NCBI RefSeq assembly: GCF_001974875.1
Contig: NZ_MTQD01000014.1
Location: 1 to 64,000, forward strand
DNA length: 64,000 nucleotides
Source: Pseudoalteromonas sp. EB27
GTDB lineage: Bacteria; Pseudomonadota; Gammaproteobacteria; Enterobacterales; Alteromonadaceae
Direction of reading: 5' to 3'
The notes under the pieces are model-generated. The model was given only the letters and a program-made list of their open reading frames with translations, was not told the DNA's origin and did not search any database. The translations under genes and the position numbers were made by a program. Shown piece after piece: positions 16,189 to 25,730 of this stretch. The first letter of the stretch is position 1, and each line of letters starts with the position of its first letter.

Positions 16189-17034
16189 TTAACCTTCGAA
16201 ATCGCTATCGTTATGGCGCTCTGCCATTTGCTCTTCTTCAGGGCCCCATGTGCGATTTACGCGGCGGCCGCGCTTTACAGCAGGGCGAACAGCAACTTGT
16301 TTTGCCCAACGAACAACATGAATGTATGAGGCAACATCTAGAAACTCTGCGGCATCATATAAGTCGCCTAAAACAAGCGAGCCATACCATGGCCAAATTG
16401 CAATATCGGCAATTGAGTATTCATCACCTGCCATGTATTCATTTTCGCTTAAATGGCGATTTAACACGTCAAGTTGGCGTTTAGTTTCCATTGTAAAACG
16501 GTCAATAGGGTATTGCATTTTACTTGGTGCGTAGCTATAAAAATGGCCAAACCCACCACCTAAGTAAGGTGCTGAGCCCATTTGCCAAAATAGCCAGTTA
16601 CGACACTCTGTTTTAGCTTTTAGATCTTTAGGGATGAGTACATCAAATTTTTCAGCCAAATACTGTAAAATAGAACCTGATTCAAAGATGCGAGTAGGTG
16701 GCGTGGTTGAATGATCCATTAGCGCTGGGATTTTTGAGTTTGGATTAATATCAACAAAGTCAGATCCAAACTGATCGCCATCACCTATGTTTATTAAATA
16801 TGCGTCGTAGTCTGCATCGGTGCAACCAAGCTGTAAAAGCTCTTCAAACATGATTGTAGCTTTTTGGCCATTAGGTGTCGCAAGAGAATAAAGCTGAAAT
16901 GCGTGCTCACCAATAGGTAGGGTATTGTCATGAGTCGCGCCTGCAATTGGGCGGTTAATGCTGGCAAACTTACCGCCACTTTCACTTTCCCACGTCCATA
17001 CTTTTGGGGGCGTGTATTCGTTTTTATCACTCAT
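16189..17034 (-). CDS. yghU: YghU-like glutathione S-transferase / disulfide-bond reductase
   Basis: 281 residues, the length of YghU and longer than usual GSTs because of the N-terminal extension (YTPPKVWTWESESGGKFASI). The thioredoxin-like domain has LYSLATPNGQKATIMFEEL and the cis-Pro/glutathione region NPNSKIPALMD followed by FESGSILQYLAEKF. The helical domain has SIADIAIWPWYG. YghU binds two glutathione molecules and reduces disulfides and organic peroxides in the cytosol. It is transcribed alone. Confidence 0.88.
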   Translation of the reverse strand: MSDKNEYTPPKVWTWESESGGKFASINRPIAGATHDNTLPIGEHAFQLYSLATPNGQKATIMFEELLQLGCTDADYDAYLINIGDGDQFGSDFVDINPNSKIPALMDHSTTPPTRIFESGSILQYLAEKFDVLIPKDLKAKTECRNWLFWQMGSAPYLGGGFGHFYSYAPSKMQYPIDRFTMETKRQLDVLNRHLSENEYMAGDEYSIADIAIWPWYGSLVLGDLYDAAEFLDVASYIHVVRWAKQVAVRPAVKRGRRVNRTWGPEEEQMAERHNDSDFEG

Positions 17035-17111
17035 AAATAACCTCTGTTAGATGAAATACATATATGGTAAATGTGGCCATAAAAAATTAATTAAAGGCCC
17101 TAATATTTAAT

Positions 17112-17693
17112 TTACCGACCTTTCAATTTATCGGCTTTTGCTAATCTATAACCTAAAAACAATCCGCTTAGCGCTCCAAATAAATGGCTTTCAAACGATA
17201 CATGATAGCGCTGAGGTAAAACACCCCATATAAAACCGCTATAAAGTACAGCCACTGCAACAGCAATTATAATTGATTTTAATGAGCGTCTTACTAAGCC
17301 GTAGCATAGGATAAAACCCCACAAACCATATATAACACCGCTTAAACCAACATGTATGTTACCGCGCCCAAATGCCCAAACTAACAGCCCACCAACTAGA
17401 GCGGTAAAAATAAATACGTTATAAAAACGTTTTACGCTGTACTGGCAAATTAGCCAACTTAACACTACAAATGGGATCATATTACTGGCGAAGTGCCACC
17501 AGCTACCATGTAAAAAAGGTGCGCATAGTATGCCAATTAACCCTTGGATACTGCGTGGATATATGCCTAAACCATTTAGGTTTATGCCAGGTAGACTATT
17601 AATCACTTGTAGTACGAAGCAAATAACAACAATACTGAAAATTGCGAAGCGGGTACTAGTTAGTAATGACAGTGTGGTTGGCTTGGTTGCCAT
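17112..17693 (-). CDS. Rhomboid-family intramembrane serine protease
   Basis: 193 residues and about six membrane helices, the compact bacterial rhomboid form. Visible motifs are HFASNMIPFVVLSWL (helix 2 His/Asn), GLSGVIYGLWG with the catalytic serine of GxSG, and SHLFGALSGLFLG with the catalytic histidine. It would cleave membrane proteins within the bilayer; the substrate is unknown. 77 bases separate it from the GST gene downstream. Confidence 0.88.
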   Translation of the reverse strand: MATKPTTLSLLTSTRFAIFSIVVICFVLQVINSLPGINLNGLGIYPRSIQGLIGILCAPFLHGSWWHFASNMIPFVVLSWLICQYSVKRFYNVFIFTALVGGLLVWAFGRGNIHVGLSGVIYGLWGFILCYGLVRRSLKSIIIAVAVAVLYSGFIWGVLPQRYHVSFESHLFGALSGLFLGYRLAKADKLKGR

Positions 17694-17759
17694 ATAATTA
17701 CCCTAATTGACTTTAAGAGTTGCCAGTATAGGAATTGTATTTGCTAATGAAAAGCAATT

Positions 17760-17788
17760 AAAAAAGCACAGCATAAAATGCTGTGCTT
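17760..17788 (-). terminator. Intrinsic terminator for the DJ-1/PfpI gene
   Basis: AAGCACAGCAT (17764-17774) and ATGCTGTGCTT (17778-17788) form an 11-bp stem with a 3-base loop; the minus-strand T run is at 17765-17760. Confidence 0.88.
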
Positions 17789-17809
17789 AATTTTAATTAT
17801 TACTCACTA

Positions 17810-18493
17810 TTAACCTAATTTAGTTAATAGTTTTTTGGCTGCTAGTTCAGAGCTTGCTGGGTTTTGGCCGGTAATTACTAAACCATCTACTAGCGCTAAT
17901 ACACCCCAGTCGTCAGTTTTTTGATAATCGCCGCCTTTTTTGATTAGCTCATCTTCAACTAAAAATGGCACGATATCGGTAAGTTGCACTGCAGCTTCTT
18001 CAGAGTTAGTAAAACCAGTTACTTTTTTACCCGCTACTAGTGCATTGCCATCAGCATCTTTAACATTTAAAAATGCAGCACTTGCATGACATACCGCAGC
18101 AACAGGCTTTTGCTCTTTTACAAAGCTTTCGATAAGTGAGATTGAATCAGTGTTGTCAACCAAGTCCCATAATGGACCGTGACCGCCTGGGTAAAATATA
18201 GCATCAAAGTCGCTTGAGTTCACTTCACTCAATACTTTAGTGTTTGCCATAAGTGTTTGTGCTGCGCTATCTGCGTCATAACGTTTTGTTGCATCTGTTT
18301 GAAAATCGACAAGTGTACTTGTCGGGTCAATTGGTGGTTGGCCGCCAGCTGGAGACGCTAATGTTACTTCAACGCCTGCATCAACAAATGCATAGTAAGG
18401 GGCTGCAAATTCTTCTACCCAAAAACCTGTTTTTTCGCCAGTGTTACCAAGTTCTGCGTGAGATGTAAGAACCATAAGTATTTTTTTAGACAT
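17810..18493 (-). CDS. DJ-1/PfpI superfamily protein (Hsp31-like)
   Basis: 227 residues with the class I glutamine amidotransferase-like fold. The nucleophile elbow is AAVCHASAAF with Cys135 next to His136, preceded by AIFYPGGHGPLWDL. These features fit the Hsp31/HchA-like branch (glyoxalase III or deglycase, chaperone) more than PfpI proteases. It is divergently transcribed from a LysR regulator 157 bp away, a common pairing in which the regulator controls this enzyme in response to electrophiles. Cytosolic. Confidence 0.85.
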   Translation of the reverse strand: MSKKILMVLTSHAELGNTGEKTGFWVEEFAAPYYAFVDAGVEVTLASPAGGQPPIDPTSTLVDFQTDATKRYDADSAAQTLMANTKVLSEVNSSDFDAIFYPGGHGPLWDLVDNTDSISLIESFVKEQKPVAAVCHASAAFLNVKDADGNALVAGKKVTGFTNSEEAAVQLTDIVPFLVEDELIKKGGDYQKTDDWGVLALVDGLVITGQNPASSELAAKKLLTKLG

Positions 18494-18650
18494 TGAATAT
18501 ATTCCTTCTGATGATTTGAATTAGTTTATCTTGCTTACCAATTACTATATGCACTAACAGAGCTTTAAACAACGGTGATAAATTTAACTTTATTAGTTTA
18601 ATAATTGATACAATAAGTGGGTTGAATTTAAAATACGCTACGGAGCACAC

Positions 18651-19574
18651 ATGAAGGTGTCGTTTGAGCAGTTAAAGAGCATGGTCGTATTTGCGCAAAT
18701 TGTAGAGCAAGGCAGTTTAACCGCTGCCGCTAAACAGTTAGGGCTTACGCGAGCCGTAGCAAGTTATCATTTAAAAAAGTTAGAAACTCAGCTTGAAGTT
18801 ACTTTATTGAATCGATCAACTCGTACCATGGCACTCACTGAGGCGGGCATTGCTTACTATGAACGTTGTAGAATAATTACCGAACAAGCTAATGCGGCTA
18901 ACCAACAAATAGAAAATATAAAGAGTGAGCCACAAGGTTTACTTAAAATTAGCTGCCCTGTAAATGTAGGAATGCAGCTAATTGTGCCCGCAATAAATAC
19001 GTTTAAGCGCCAATACCCTAAAATTCAAATAGACTTACAACTTACTGACGATGTGGTTGATATTATTAAAAATGGGTTCGATTTTGCAATTAGAGGCGTG
19101 GCACTTAGCGATTCGAACTTGCAAGCAACCAAGCTTACAACAATGAGTACCTGCATTTGTGGTGCACCAGATTATTTTACACATTTTGGGAAGCCTAAAA
19201 CCCCTTTAGAATTAGCAGATCATCAATGGGTGGTTTATCAATTGGGCAGTAAAACCTTAACGCTTTCAAAAGATGGCAAAAAACACGATATTACAATGCA
19301 AGGCGGGTTAAGTACTAATAACGCAGCTGCACGTACTGCCTTTGTAGAAGCAGGGCATGGCATTGGGCGTATTCCGCTTTACGATGCGTGGCCTAAAGTA
19401 CAAGCAGGATTACTTGAAATAGTGCTAGATGATTATAAAAGTAAAGATATAGAGCTTTATGGTGTATTTCCGCCAGGAGCTGCGGGCTCTAAAAAACTAC
19501 GATTATTTATTGATTACTTAAAAGCCTATTTTGTAAAACAGCATACCGCTTTAGGTATGCTGAAAAGTGTTTAA
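18651..19574 (+). CDS. LysR-family transcriptional regulator
   Basis: 307 residues with an N-terminal winged HTH (FAQIVEQGSLTAAAKQLGLT, then SYHLKKLETQLEVTLLNRST) and a C-terminal periplasmic-binding-like effector domain from about 90. It belongs to the AaeR/DmlR-like group judging by RTMALTEAGIAYYERC. The gene is divergent from the DJ-1/PfpI gene, its likely target. Confidence 0.9.
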   Translation: MKVSFEQLKSMVVFAQIVEQGSLTAAAKQLGLTRAVASYHLKKLETQLEVTLLNRSTRTMALTEAGIAYYERCRIITEQANAANQQIENIKSEPQGLLKISCPVNVGMQLIVPAINTFKRQYPKIQIDLQLTDDVVDIIKNGFDFAIRGVALSDSNLQATKLTTMSTCICGAPDYFTHFGKPKTPLELADHQWVVYQLGSKTLTLSKDGKKHDITMQGGLSTNNAAARTAFVEAGHGIGRIPLYDAWPKVQAGLLEIVLDDYKSKDIELYGVFPPGAAGSKKLRLFIDYLKAYFVKQHTALGMLKSV

Positions 19575-19605
19575 TTATTTCGTTTTTAAAGCATTTATAA
19601 AATAC

Positions 19606-20340
19606 TTATAAAGTACGGCTAAATAATGCCACCGCTTGTTGATACATATGAATTGCAAGGGCTGCATCGTATCGCTCACCTTCATCACGCATAAAGGCAT
19701 GCTGCGCGTTAACTTCTTGCCATTGGTAATTAATGCCCGTGCTTACGCATTGTTGGTATATTTTAGTACGGCCTTCCTTTGGCACATGCGGGTCTTGTTT
19801 ACCCCATATAAAGTGAATTTCGCCTTGTATATCAGCCATGCGTTCAAATGAGTTGTTTCCAGCTTGTGCAGGCAATGTGTCGCTGTGAATATCAGTCGCG
19901 TATAAGCAAAAAGCCGCTTTAATTTCAGGGTTTAGTGCCGCTCTGTAAGCTAAATGCCCTCCAATACATACGCCCATTGCGCCGACGGTGCCTGTGCAAT
20001 AGCTTTGCAATCTAATGAAGTCGATCATAGTTTGTGTGTCGCTGTCGTGGTGCTCAAGTGGCTTTGCCCACTTGTCGGCATTGCCTTTGTCTTTACCTGT
20101 ATCATCATAAGCAAGCACAGTGCCTATAGGATTTAACTCATGAAACACTTCAGGCACTAACACTACAAAGCCATGGCTTGCTAAAATAGCTGCGCTGCGT
20201 GCAATAGGTGCAGTTTGCTGAAATATTTCAGAATAAAAAATAATAGCAGGGAACTGTCCTTGTGCCTGAGGGCGATATACTGTTGTTCGCATTAAACCTG
20301 TAGGTGTTGGCAAGTCTGCATTATGTTGTTGAATTATCAT
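19606..20340 (-). CDS. Dienelactone hydrolase family protein
   Basis: 244 residues, alpha/beta hydrolase of the DLH type. The nucleophile elbow is GVCIGGHLAYR with Cys rather than Ser, the acid is in WGKQDPHVP and the base is in NAQHAFMRDEG. These enzymes open dienelactones in aromatic catabolism, but many homologues have unrelated or unknown substrates, and no ring-cleavage genes adjoin it. Cytosolic, with no signal peptide. Confidence 0.85.
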   Translation of the reverse strand: MIIQQHNADLPTPTGLMRTTVYRPQAQGQFPAIIFYSEIFQQTAPIARSAAILASHGFVVLVPEVFHELNPIGTVLAYDDTGKDKGNADKWAKPLEHHDSDTQTMIDFIRLQSYCTGTVGAMGVCIGGHLAYRAALNPEIKAAFCLYATDIHSDTLPAQAGNNSFERMADIQGEIHFIWGKQDPHVPKEGRTKIYQQCVSTGINYQWQEVNAQHAFMRDEGERYDAALAIHMYQQAVALFSRTL

Positions 20341-20424
20341 AAAAGCGCTCAGTTAAATAAAATTATATATAATGATATGGTAACTGAGCGCGATAAAATA
20401 AACGACTTTTGTTGTTGAGTATTT

Positions 20425-20585
20425 ATACCAACCTGCATAAATCTTTGATCAATTTAACGAGTTAAATTTCACTATAACGTCGTTAAAAATTTTTTATTTA
20501 GAACAACTAGATAAAAAAAATTTTGCCTAGTTCTAGCGTAATTTTCTTAACGTTAAATAGACCCCATATATAAGCAGATTGGTAT
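20425..20585. mobile_element. MITE-like element, 161 bp
   Basis: Bounded by ATACCAACCTGC (20425-20436) and GCAGATTGGTAT (20574-20585), inverted repeats that match at 11 of 12 bases. The interior is AT-rich, non-coding and partly self-complementary (TAGAACAACTAG against CTAGTTCTA). Size, terminal repeats and lack of coding fit a miniature inverted-repeat element. The right end coincides with the stop codon of the next gene. No second copy was seen in this window. Confidence 0.65.
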
Positions 20586-21916
20586 TAAATACTTGCAGGC
20601 ATTTTATTACAACTAGCGTAATAACTTACGGTAGCCGGCCAATCTGAAAATATAGCCATTACCCCTACGTCTTGTGCGAGCACATCAACGACCGTCATCA
20701 TATCGCCATCGTTATCTATAACATCAGCAATTGATTGATAGTAATAACCACCACCTTCATTAAGCGGACCTGAGCGCTCAAGGCTCCATGCAATAAGCTC
20801 TAAACCTGCTGCTTTAGCGTCAATTGCGTATTGTGATGGCACAATATTGCTTTCGTTATCTATTGTTAGCATCATCCAAATTGGAGGGGCTAAAATTTTA
20901 ACGCCATCAGCCACTAACTCATCCATACCCGGTTGCCATGTTTGTGGGTTACTTGTATCGAATCCGGCTTCACTGTCGCGACCATCTAGGTATACGCTTT
21001 TATCTGCAAAGTCAGGGTTAGTGTTAATCCAGTATTTTACGTCATCAAGGTTAAACGATTGCGGATAAACTTTTGAGGCTGGCACGCCCATTTGTGTGTA
21101 CTCATCTAGCATTTTTTGCGCATATTGCTCTTGCGTCATTCCATCAAATGGCATGCTTACTTGTGGCGATTTAAGTTCTGGGGTCATTTTTACCCCCATC
21201 TCATTAAATAATGCAATGCTTTGCTTATGGGTCATTAATGTACCTTGGGTAGCATATAAATCAGTGCGCCAATTTGGAGTACCATCCATGTAATCGGCAA
21301 CGGTAGTTGCATTAATGTTTGCACCATCCATTTTACCTTCAAGCGTTAAAAATTCCGCTAAGCTTATATCACTGGTACAGCACTTAGCTGAAGCGGCAAT
21401 ACCATTAGTAGGGTCTGCGGATGTAAAAGGGACACTACATTTAGCTGCAAGTTCAGGAATGGCTAAAATATTAGTTGTGGTGTGTAAGTCGCATTGAGAG
21501 TGGCGACAAACAAGCTCTTTGTCGTTTGTAAATGTAACATCGCATTCAACAATGCCTGCGCCCATTCTGGCTGCAGCAATGTAGGCTTCTTTAGTGTGCT
21601 CAGGGTATTGCATTGATGCACCGCGATGACCAATAGAAAAGTCAGTACGATAAAAAGGACCTTCTTTGCACGACTCTAATTGTGTTTTTAAAGCGCTGTC
21701 GCTCATATCATTGACTAAATAATATGGACGAGTGCCTAGTTGAATATCTGGAGCGTTACCGTTTGGCACTTCTACAATAACAGGCGTAGGTACTTCAATA
21801 ATCTCAACTTCGGTGCTGGTAACAACGACTTCTTTTTCTACTATTTCTACATCGTCATCGCAGCCTGTAAGCGTGGCTAACAATATACAGCTTGTAAGTA
21901 AGGTAATACGCTTCAT
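20585..21916 (-). CDS. Glycerophosphodiester phosphodiesterase-family lipoprotein
   Basis: 443 residues with a lipoprotein signal ([11 protein letters not shown], Cys19) and a Val/Glu/Pro-rich linker. The GDPD barrel starts at about residue 93 with [18 protein letters not shown] and [17 protein letters not shown], which hold the His/Arg and Glu/Asp metal-site residues. It hydrolyses deacylated phospholipid head-group diesters to glycerol-3-phosphate, or related phosphodiesters, at the cell envelope. The coding end (CNKMPASI) runs into the MITE: its TAA spans 20587-20585 at the terminal repeat, so the original C-terminus may have been replaced. Confidence 0.88.
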   Translation of the reverse strand: MKRITLLTSCILLATLTGCDDDVEIVEKEVVVTSTEVEIIEVPTPVIVEVPNGNAPDIQLGTRPYYLVNDMSDSALKTQLESCKEGPFYRTDFSIGHRGASMQYPEHTKEAYIAAARMGAGIVECDVTFTNDKELVCRHSQCDLHTTTNILAIPELAAKCSVPFTSADPTNGIAASAKCCTSDISLAEFLTLEGKMDGANINATTVADYMDGTPNWRTDLYATQGTLMTHKQSIALFNEMGVKMTPELKSPQVSMPFDGMTQEQYAQKMLDEYTQMGVPASKVYPQSFNLDDVKYWINTNPDFADKSVYLDGRDSEAGFDTSNPQTWQPGMDELVADGVKILAPPIWMMLTIDNESNIVPSQYAIDAKAAGLELIAWSLERSGPLNEGGGYYYQSIADVIDNDGDMMTVVDVLAQDVGVMAIFSDWPATVSYYASCNKMPASI

Positions 21917-21990
21917 TGTTTATCCTTAAAAAGTAAAATTTTTACTACCTTAATGATTATTAATGACAACTTAGCTACAAGCTTATTAAT

Positions 21991-22836
21991 TTACTTTTTA
22001 TTAATAATTTGATTCACCAATAATGCACCTAACATTATAGCTGCCCCAATACTTAACCTAACTATATCTGCATCTCTATTCCAAATAAGCACGTTAACAA
22101 TAATCCCAGCTGGGATTAGTAAGTTATTCATGACTGCCAGAGCTCCAACGTTGACGAGTGTTGCGCCTTTATTCCACATAAAGTAACCAAGGCCTGATGC
22201 AACGACTCCTAAATAAACCAGTATGCCCCACTGGGTGGAAGTGGTTGGTAATTTGTTTGAGTTACCAAATAACGCATAACAAATTGTGGCAATAATAAGT
22301 GCGCCTATAAAAAACCACCCAAATACGGTTTTATCGTCAAGCTGATTGCTATTCATTAATCGTTTGTAGGTAACTTGGCCTACAGCAAAACTTATATTCG
22401 CGCCTTGAACAAGTAATAAGCCGATTATAAAATTGCTATTTAGGTTTTCGTAACGAATGGTAATTGCACCGATTACAGCAATAAGCGCGACTATAAAAAA
22501 GCGTGGGTTAAAGCGTCTGTTCAATGCATCATTTAGCAAGGTAATGTACAAAGGGGTCATTACTGTAAATAGTAGTACTTCTGGGACGGTTAAAAATAAA
22601 AATGAGTGGTAGTAAAAGCTATACATAACACCAAGTTGTATAGCGCCAATCAGCATAAGCTTTAAGGCTAAAGGTTTAGGCGTATGTTTAAGCTTTAAAA
22701 ATGGTAAAAATACGAGAGTTGCTAGTGTTATGCGAATTAACACACTAAACCAAGCATCAACTTGGCCGGCTAAATACACGCCAATTAAACTAAATGAAAA
22801 TGCCCAAAGTAAAGTTACTGCAAATAAGTACCGCAT
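21991..22836 (-). CDS. EamA/DMT-family inner-membrane transporter
   Basis: 281 residues with ten predicted membrane helices in two EamA halves (LLWAFSFSLIGVYLAGQVDA at the start; GVVASGLGYFMWNKGATLVN in the second half). The family exports or imports small metabolites; the substrate cannot be read from the sequence. The C-terminus NQIINKK is basic and cytoplasmic. Separate from the GDPD gene by 74 bp. Confidence 0.85.
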   Translation of the reverse strand: MRYLFAVTLLWAFSFSLIGVYLAGQVDAWFSVLIRITLATLVFLPFLKLKHTPKPLALKLMLIGAIQLGVMYSFYYHSFLFLTVPEVLLFTVMTPLYITLLNDALNRRFNPRFFIVALIAVIGAITIRYENLNSNFIIGLLLVQGANISFAVGQVTYKRLMNSNQLDDKTVFGWFFIGALIIATICYALFGNSNKLPTTSTQWGILVYLGVVASGLGYFMWNKGATLVNVGALAVMNNLLIPAGIIVNVLIWNRDADIVRLSIGAAIMLGALLVNQIINKK

Positions 22837-22897
22837 AGCCGTCGTCTTTAAATAATTAATGGCAGCAGTTTATCTGTTATAAATTAATGTATAAACA

Positions 22898-22921
22898 ATA
22901 AAAGCCCGCAAGCGGGCTTTT
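22898..22921 (-). terminator. Intrinsic terminator for the M3 peptidase gene
   Basis: AAAGCCCGC and GCGGGCTTT (22901-22920) form a GC-rich stem with a 2-base gap, with T-rich sequence on both strands. It lies 55 bases past the stop at 22975. Confidence 0.85.
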
Positions 22922-22974
22922 ATAAAGTCTAAAATTAATAAACTACGTTATTAATTACTCAACTAAGCTATTAA

Positions 22975-25110
22975 TTATTCAACCAAACCACGGCGCTTAA
23001 GTAGTGCGTCGGTTGTTGGTTTTTGACCTCTAAACTCAATATAGCTTTGCATTAAGTCGCGGCTGTTACCTTTAGATAGGATTTCTTTACGGAACTTGTC
23101 ACCATTTTTACGGGTTAAGCCACCATTGTTTTCCATATGTGCAAAGGCATCTGCTGCAAATACTTCAGTCCACAGGTACGCGTAGTAACCTGCTGAATAA
23201 CCACCTGCAAATGTGTGGCTAAAGAAGTTTGATTTATAACGCGGTGGTACAGGGTAGTAAGCAATACCATGCTTTTCTAATGCGTCTTGCTCAAACTTTT
23301 GAACGTCAGTAATTTTCTTATCAGAACCAAATGAATGCCATTCCATATCAAGTAGGGCAGCGGCTAAATATTCAGTAGTGCCGTAACCTTGGTTGAATTT
23401 TTGCGATTCAAGTACTTTATCAAGTAAAGCTTGTGGAATTGGCTCACCTGTTTTGTAATGTTTCGCATAGTTAGCAAGAACGGTTGGTTCAATCATCCAA
23501 TCTTCATTTGCTTGTGACGGAAACTCAACAAAGTCACGCGCCGTTGCAGTACCCGCTAGGCTTGGGTATTTTACGTCTGAGAATAAACCGTGTGCAGCAT
23601 GACCAAATTCATGGAACATAGTAGACACTTCGTCAAACGTCATTAGCGTAGGTTCGCCTTCTGCAGGCTTTGGAATGTTTTGCGCATTGTAAATAACAGG
23701 TTTAGTGCCTTTTAAGCCACTTTCGCTAACGTATGCGCTCATCCATGCACCGCCACGTTTGCCTTCACGTGCATATGGGTCTAAGTAAAATAAACCAATA
23801 GCGCTGCCATCAGCGTTAAATACTTCGTATACGGTTACATCTTCATGATAAACAGGAAGGTCTTTACGTTCTTTAAACGTAATACCGTAAAGTTTGTTCA
23901 TCGCAAAGAATAAACCATCGTGAATAACCGACTGCATTTCAAAGTATGGCTTAACAAGTGCTGGGTCTAAGTTGTACTTTTCTGCACGTACTTTTTCAGC
24001 ATAAAAAGTCCAATCCCATGGTTTAAGCTCAAAGCTTTCGCCTGAATCGTTAATCACTTTTTGAATAGCAGCCGCTTCAATTTTTGCTTTTTCAACTGCT
24101 TTTGGCGCTAGGTCATCAAGGATGCCGTAAACGTTTTCAGTTGTTTGTGCCATACGCGACGTCATTACATAAGAAGCCCAATCTTTATAGCCTAAAAGCT
24201 CTGCTTTTTGGGCACGTAGGTTGGTTTCTTTAATAATAATAGGACCGTTGGTTTTTGCTGCGCGGTTTGCAGAGGCTTTAAAAATACGCTCACGTAGATC
24301 GCGGTTTTCAAGGCTGCTTAAGATAGGCTGCTGTGTTGTGTTAACAAGCGTGATCATGTAGCCGTCTTTGCCTGCTTTTTTAGCTGAAGCTGCAAGACCG
24401 GCAATTTCACCTTCAGAAAGACCTGCTAATTCACTTTTATCTGTAACTACAATAACGTCTTCTTTAAACGATTTTAAAATGTTTTGTGAAAATTCAGTAG
24501 ATAGCTGAGCTAGTTCTGAGTTAATTTCACGCATTTTAGCTTTTTCAGCGTCGTTTAACTTAGCACCCGCTTTTACAAACTGCTTGTAGTAAAAATCAAC
24601 TAGGCGTTGATCTTCAGCATTTAATTTATCTTGATTGTCGTAAATTGTTTGTACGCGCTTAAATAACTCGCCATTTAGGTAAATATCATCTGAGTGAGCA
24701 GATAGTACCGGCGCCATTTTTTTGCTAATGCGTTGGTATTCGTCATCTGAGATTAAGCCTGATAAATTGAAAAACGCAGCCGATACGCGATTTAATAGCT
24801 CGCCTGACAATTCCATTTCAACTAAGGTATTTTTAAATGTTGCAGGAGCAGGGTTGTTAGCAATCGCTTGGACTTGCGCTGTATGCTGCGCAATACCAGC
24901 GTCAAAGCCTGCTTCGTAGTCTTTTGTACCAAACTTATCAAACTCTGGTGCCATATATTGTAATGGGCTTGGCTTAAATAAAACATTGTTTGCGTTCATG
25001 TCTTGCACTTGTGCTGCACCTTCTTTTGCCATGTTTTGTGTATCGTTAGATGAACAGGCCGATAATATTAAGGCACTAGCAATAGTAGTGGCGATCAGGG
25101 TTTTACGCAT
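22975..25110 (-). CDS. dcp: M3-family peptidyl-dipeptidase (Dcp-like), lipoprotein
   Basis: 711 residues with a lipoprotein signal (SALILSACSSND). The zinc site is H500-E-F-G-H504 in MFHEFGHAAHG, followed by the family segments ARDFVEFPSQANEDW and FAGGYSAGYYAYLW. The Dcp branch releases C-terminal dipeptides from oligopeptides. A lipid anchor places it in the periplasm or outer membrane, unlike cytosolic E. coli Dcp but as in other marine gammaproteobacteria. It may cooperate with the S9 peptidase and the POT transporter in peptide use. Confidence 0.9.
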   Translation of the reverse strand: MRKTLIATTIASALILSACSSNDTQNMAKEGAAQVQDMNANNVLFKPSPLQYMAPEFDKFGTKDYEAGFDAGIAQHTAQVQAIANNPAPATFKNTLVEMELSGELLNRVSAAFFNLSGLISDDEYQRISKKMAPVLSAHSDDIYLNGELFKRVQTIYDNQDKLNAEDQRLVDFYYKQFVKAGAKLNDAEKAKMREINSELAQLSTEFSQNILKSFKEDVIVVTDKSELAGLSEGEIAGLAASAKKAGKDGYMITLVNTTQQPILSSLENRDLRERIFKASANRAAKTNGPIIIKETNLRAQKAELLGYKDWASYVMTSRMAQTTENVYGILDDLAPKAVEKAKIEAAAIQKVINDSGESFELKPWDWTFYAEKVRAEKYNLDPALVKPYFEMQSVIHDGLFFAMNKLYGITFKERKDLPVYHEDVTVYEVFNADGSAIGLFYLDPYAREGKRGGAWMSAYVSESGLKGTKPVIYNAQNIPKPAEGEPTLMTFDEVSTMFHEFGHAAHGLFSDVKYPSLAGTATARDFVEFPSQANEDWMIEPTVLANYAKHYKTGEPIPQALLDKVLESQKFNQGYGTTEYLAAALLDMEWHSFGSDKKITDVQKFEQDALEKHGIAYYPVPPRYKSNFFSHTFAGGYSAGYYAYLWTEVFAADAFAHMENNGGLTRKNGDKFRKEILSKGNSRDLMQSYIEFRGQKPTTDALLKRRGLVE

Positions 25111-25261
25111 AATAACTCCATAAAAAGATTAGCCGGAATAGGCTTTGCGAGTCGAAAAACCTAGTTAACTTATCAAATTTTGGAGTTTATACAATAAAGT
25201 TTATCGGTATTAAGGGGGATTTGAACGCAAATTAGCTAATATTTAGCTTTAAGGTAGGTAA

Positions 25262-25294
25262 AAGTAGCTCTAAAAGTAAACACTTGAGCTACTT
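25262..25294 (-). terminator. Probable terminator for the small gene at 25321-25530
   Basis: AAGTAGCTC (25262-25270) and GAGCTACTT (25286-25294) pair over a 15-base loop, with TTTTA following on the minus strand. Confidence 0.5.
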
Positions 25295-25320
25295 AATTAA
25301 GCGGTCGAGCCATTGTTTAC

Positions 25321-25530
25321 TTAGTTATATCCAAGTACAAATTTTCTCTCAGAGCCAAAACTGCTAGGTTGTTGTTGGCCAAATTCTTTGTTAATAGTTG
25401 CCAAGGCTTGCTCTTGCTCCGCAAGAAGACACAAAATTTTATTTCGATAATCTAGACTACTTTCAAATAAATGTAAGTCTACCTGTGGCTGCAATGTTGC
25501 CAACCTTTGATTTAAAGTTAGTTGTGACAT
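25321..25530 (-). CDS. Small hypothetical protein
   Basis: 69 residues from ATG 25530 (MSQLTLNQRLATLQ), chosen because GGAG lies 7 bases upstream. A longer frame to 25608 has no ribosome site. The protein is hydrophilic with no signal or membrane segment, and its helical middle is rich in Gln, Glu and Leu. Its end (SSFGSERKFVLGYN) resembles no motif I know. Real-gene status rests on the good ribosome site and a following hairpin. Confidence 0.6.
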   Translation of the reverse strand: MSQLTLNQRLATLQPQVDLHLFESSLDYRNKILCLLAEQEQALATINKEFGQQQPSSFGSERKFVLGYN

Positions 25531-25730
25531 AGTGATCTCCAGTGCTTGTACACTATTTATATAGCACTCGGTGCAATAAAGAGTTAATAAATTGTTCATA
25601 AAAAGCATATTGAACTTATTAACTTGGCGTTTTAGTTATATTATGACTGCTAAACTTACCCAACACTGAACCGCTTTCACTTTATAGCGATTTTAATTTA
25701 AAGCGCTCCTTTGCTTGTTTTGGAAAATAA

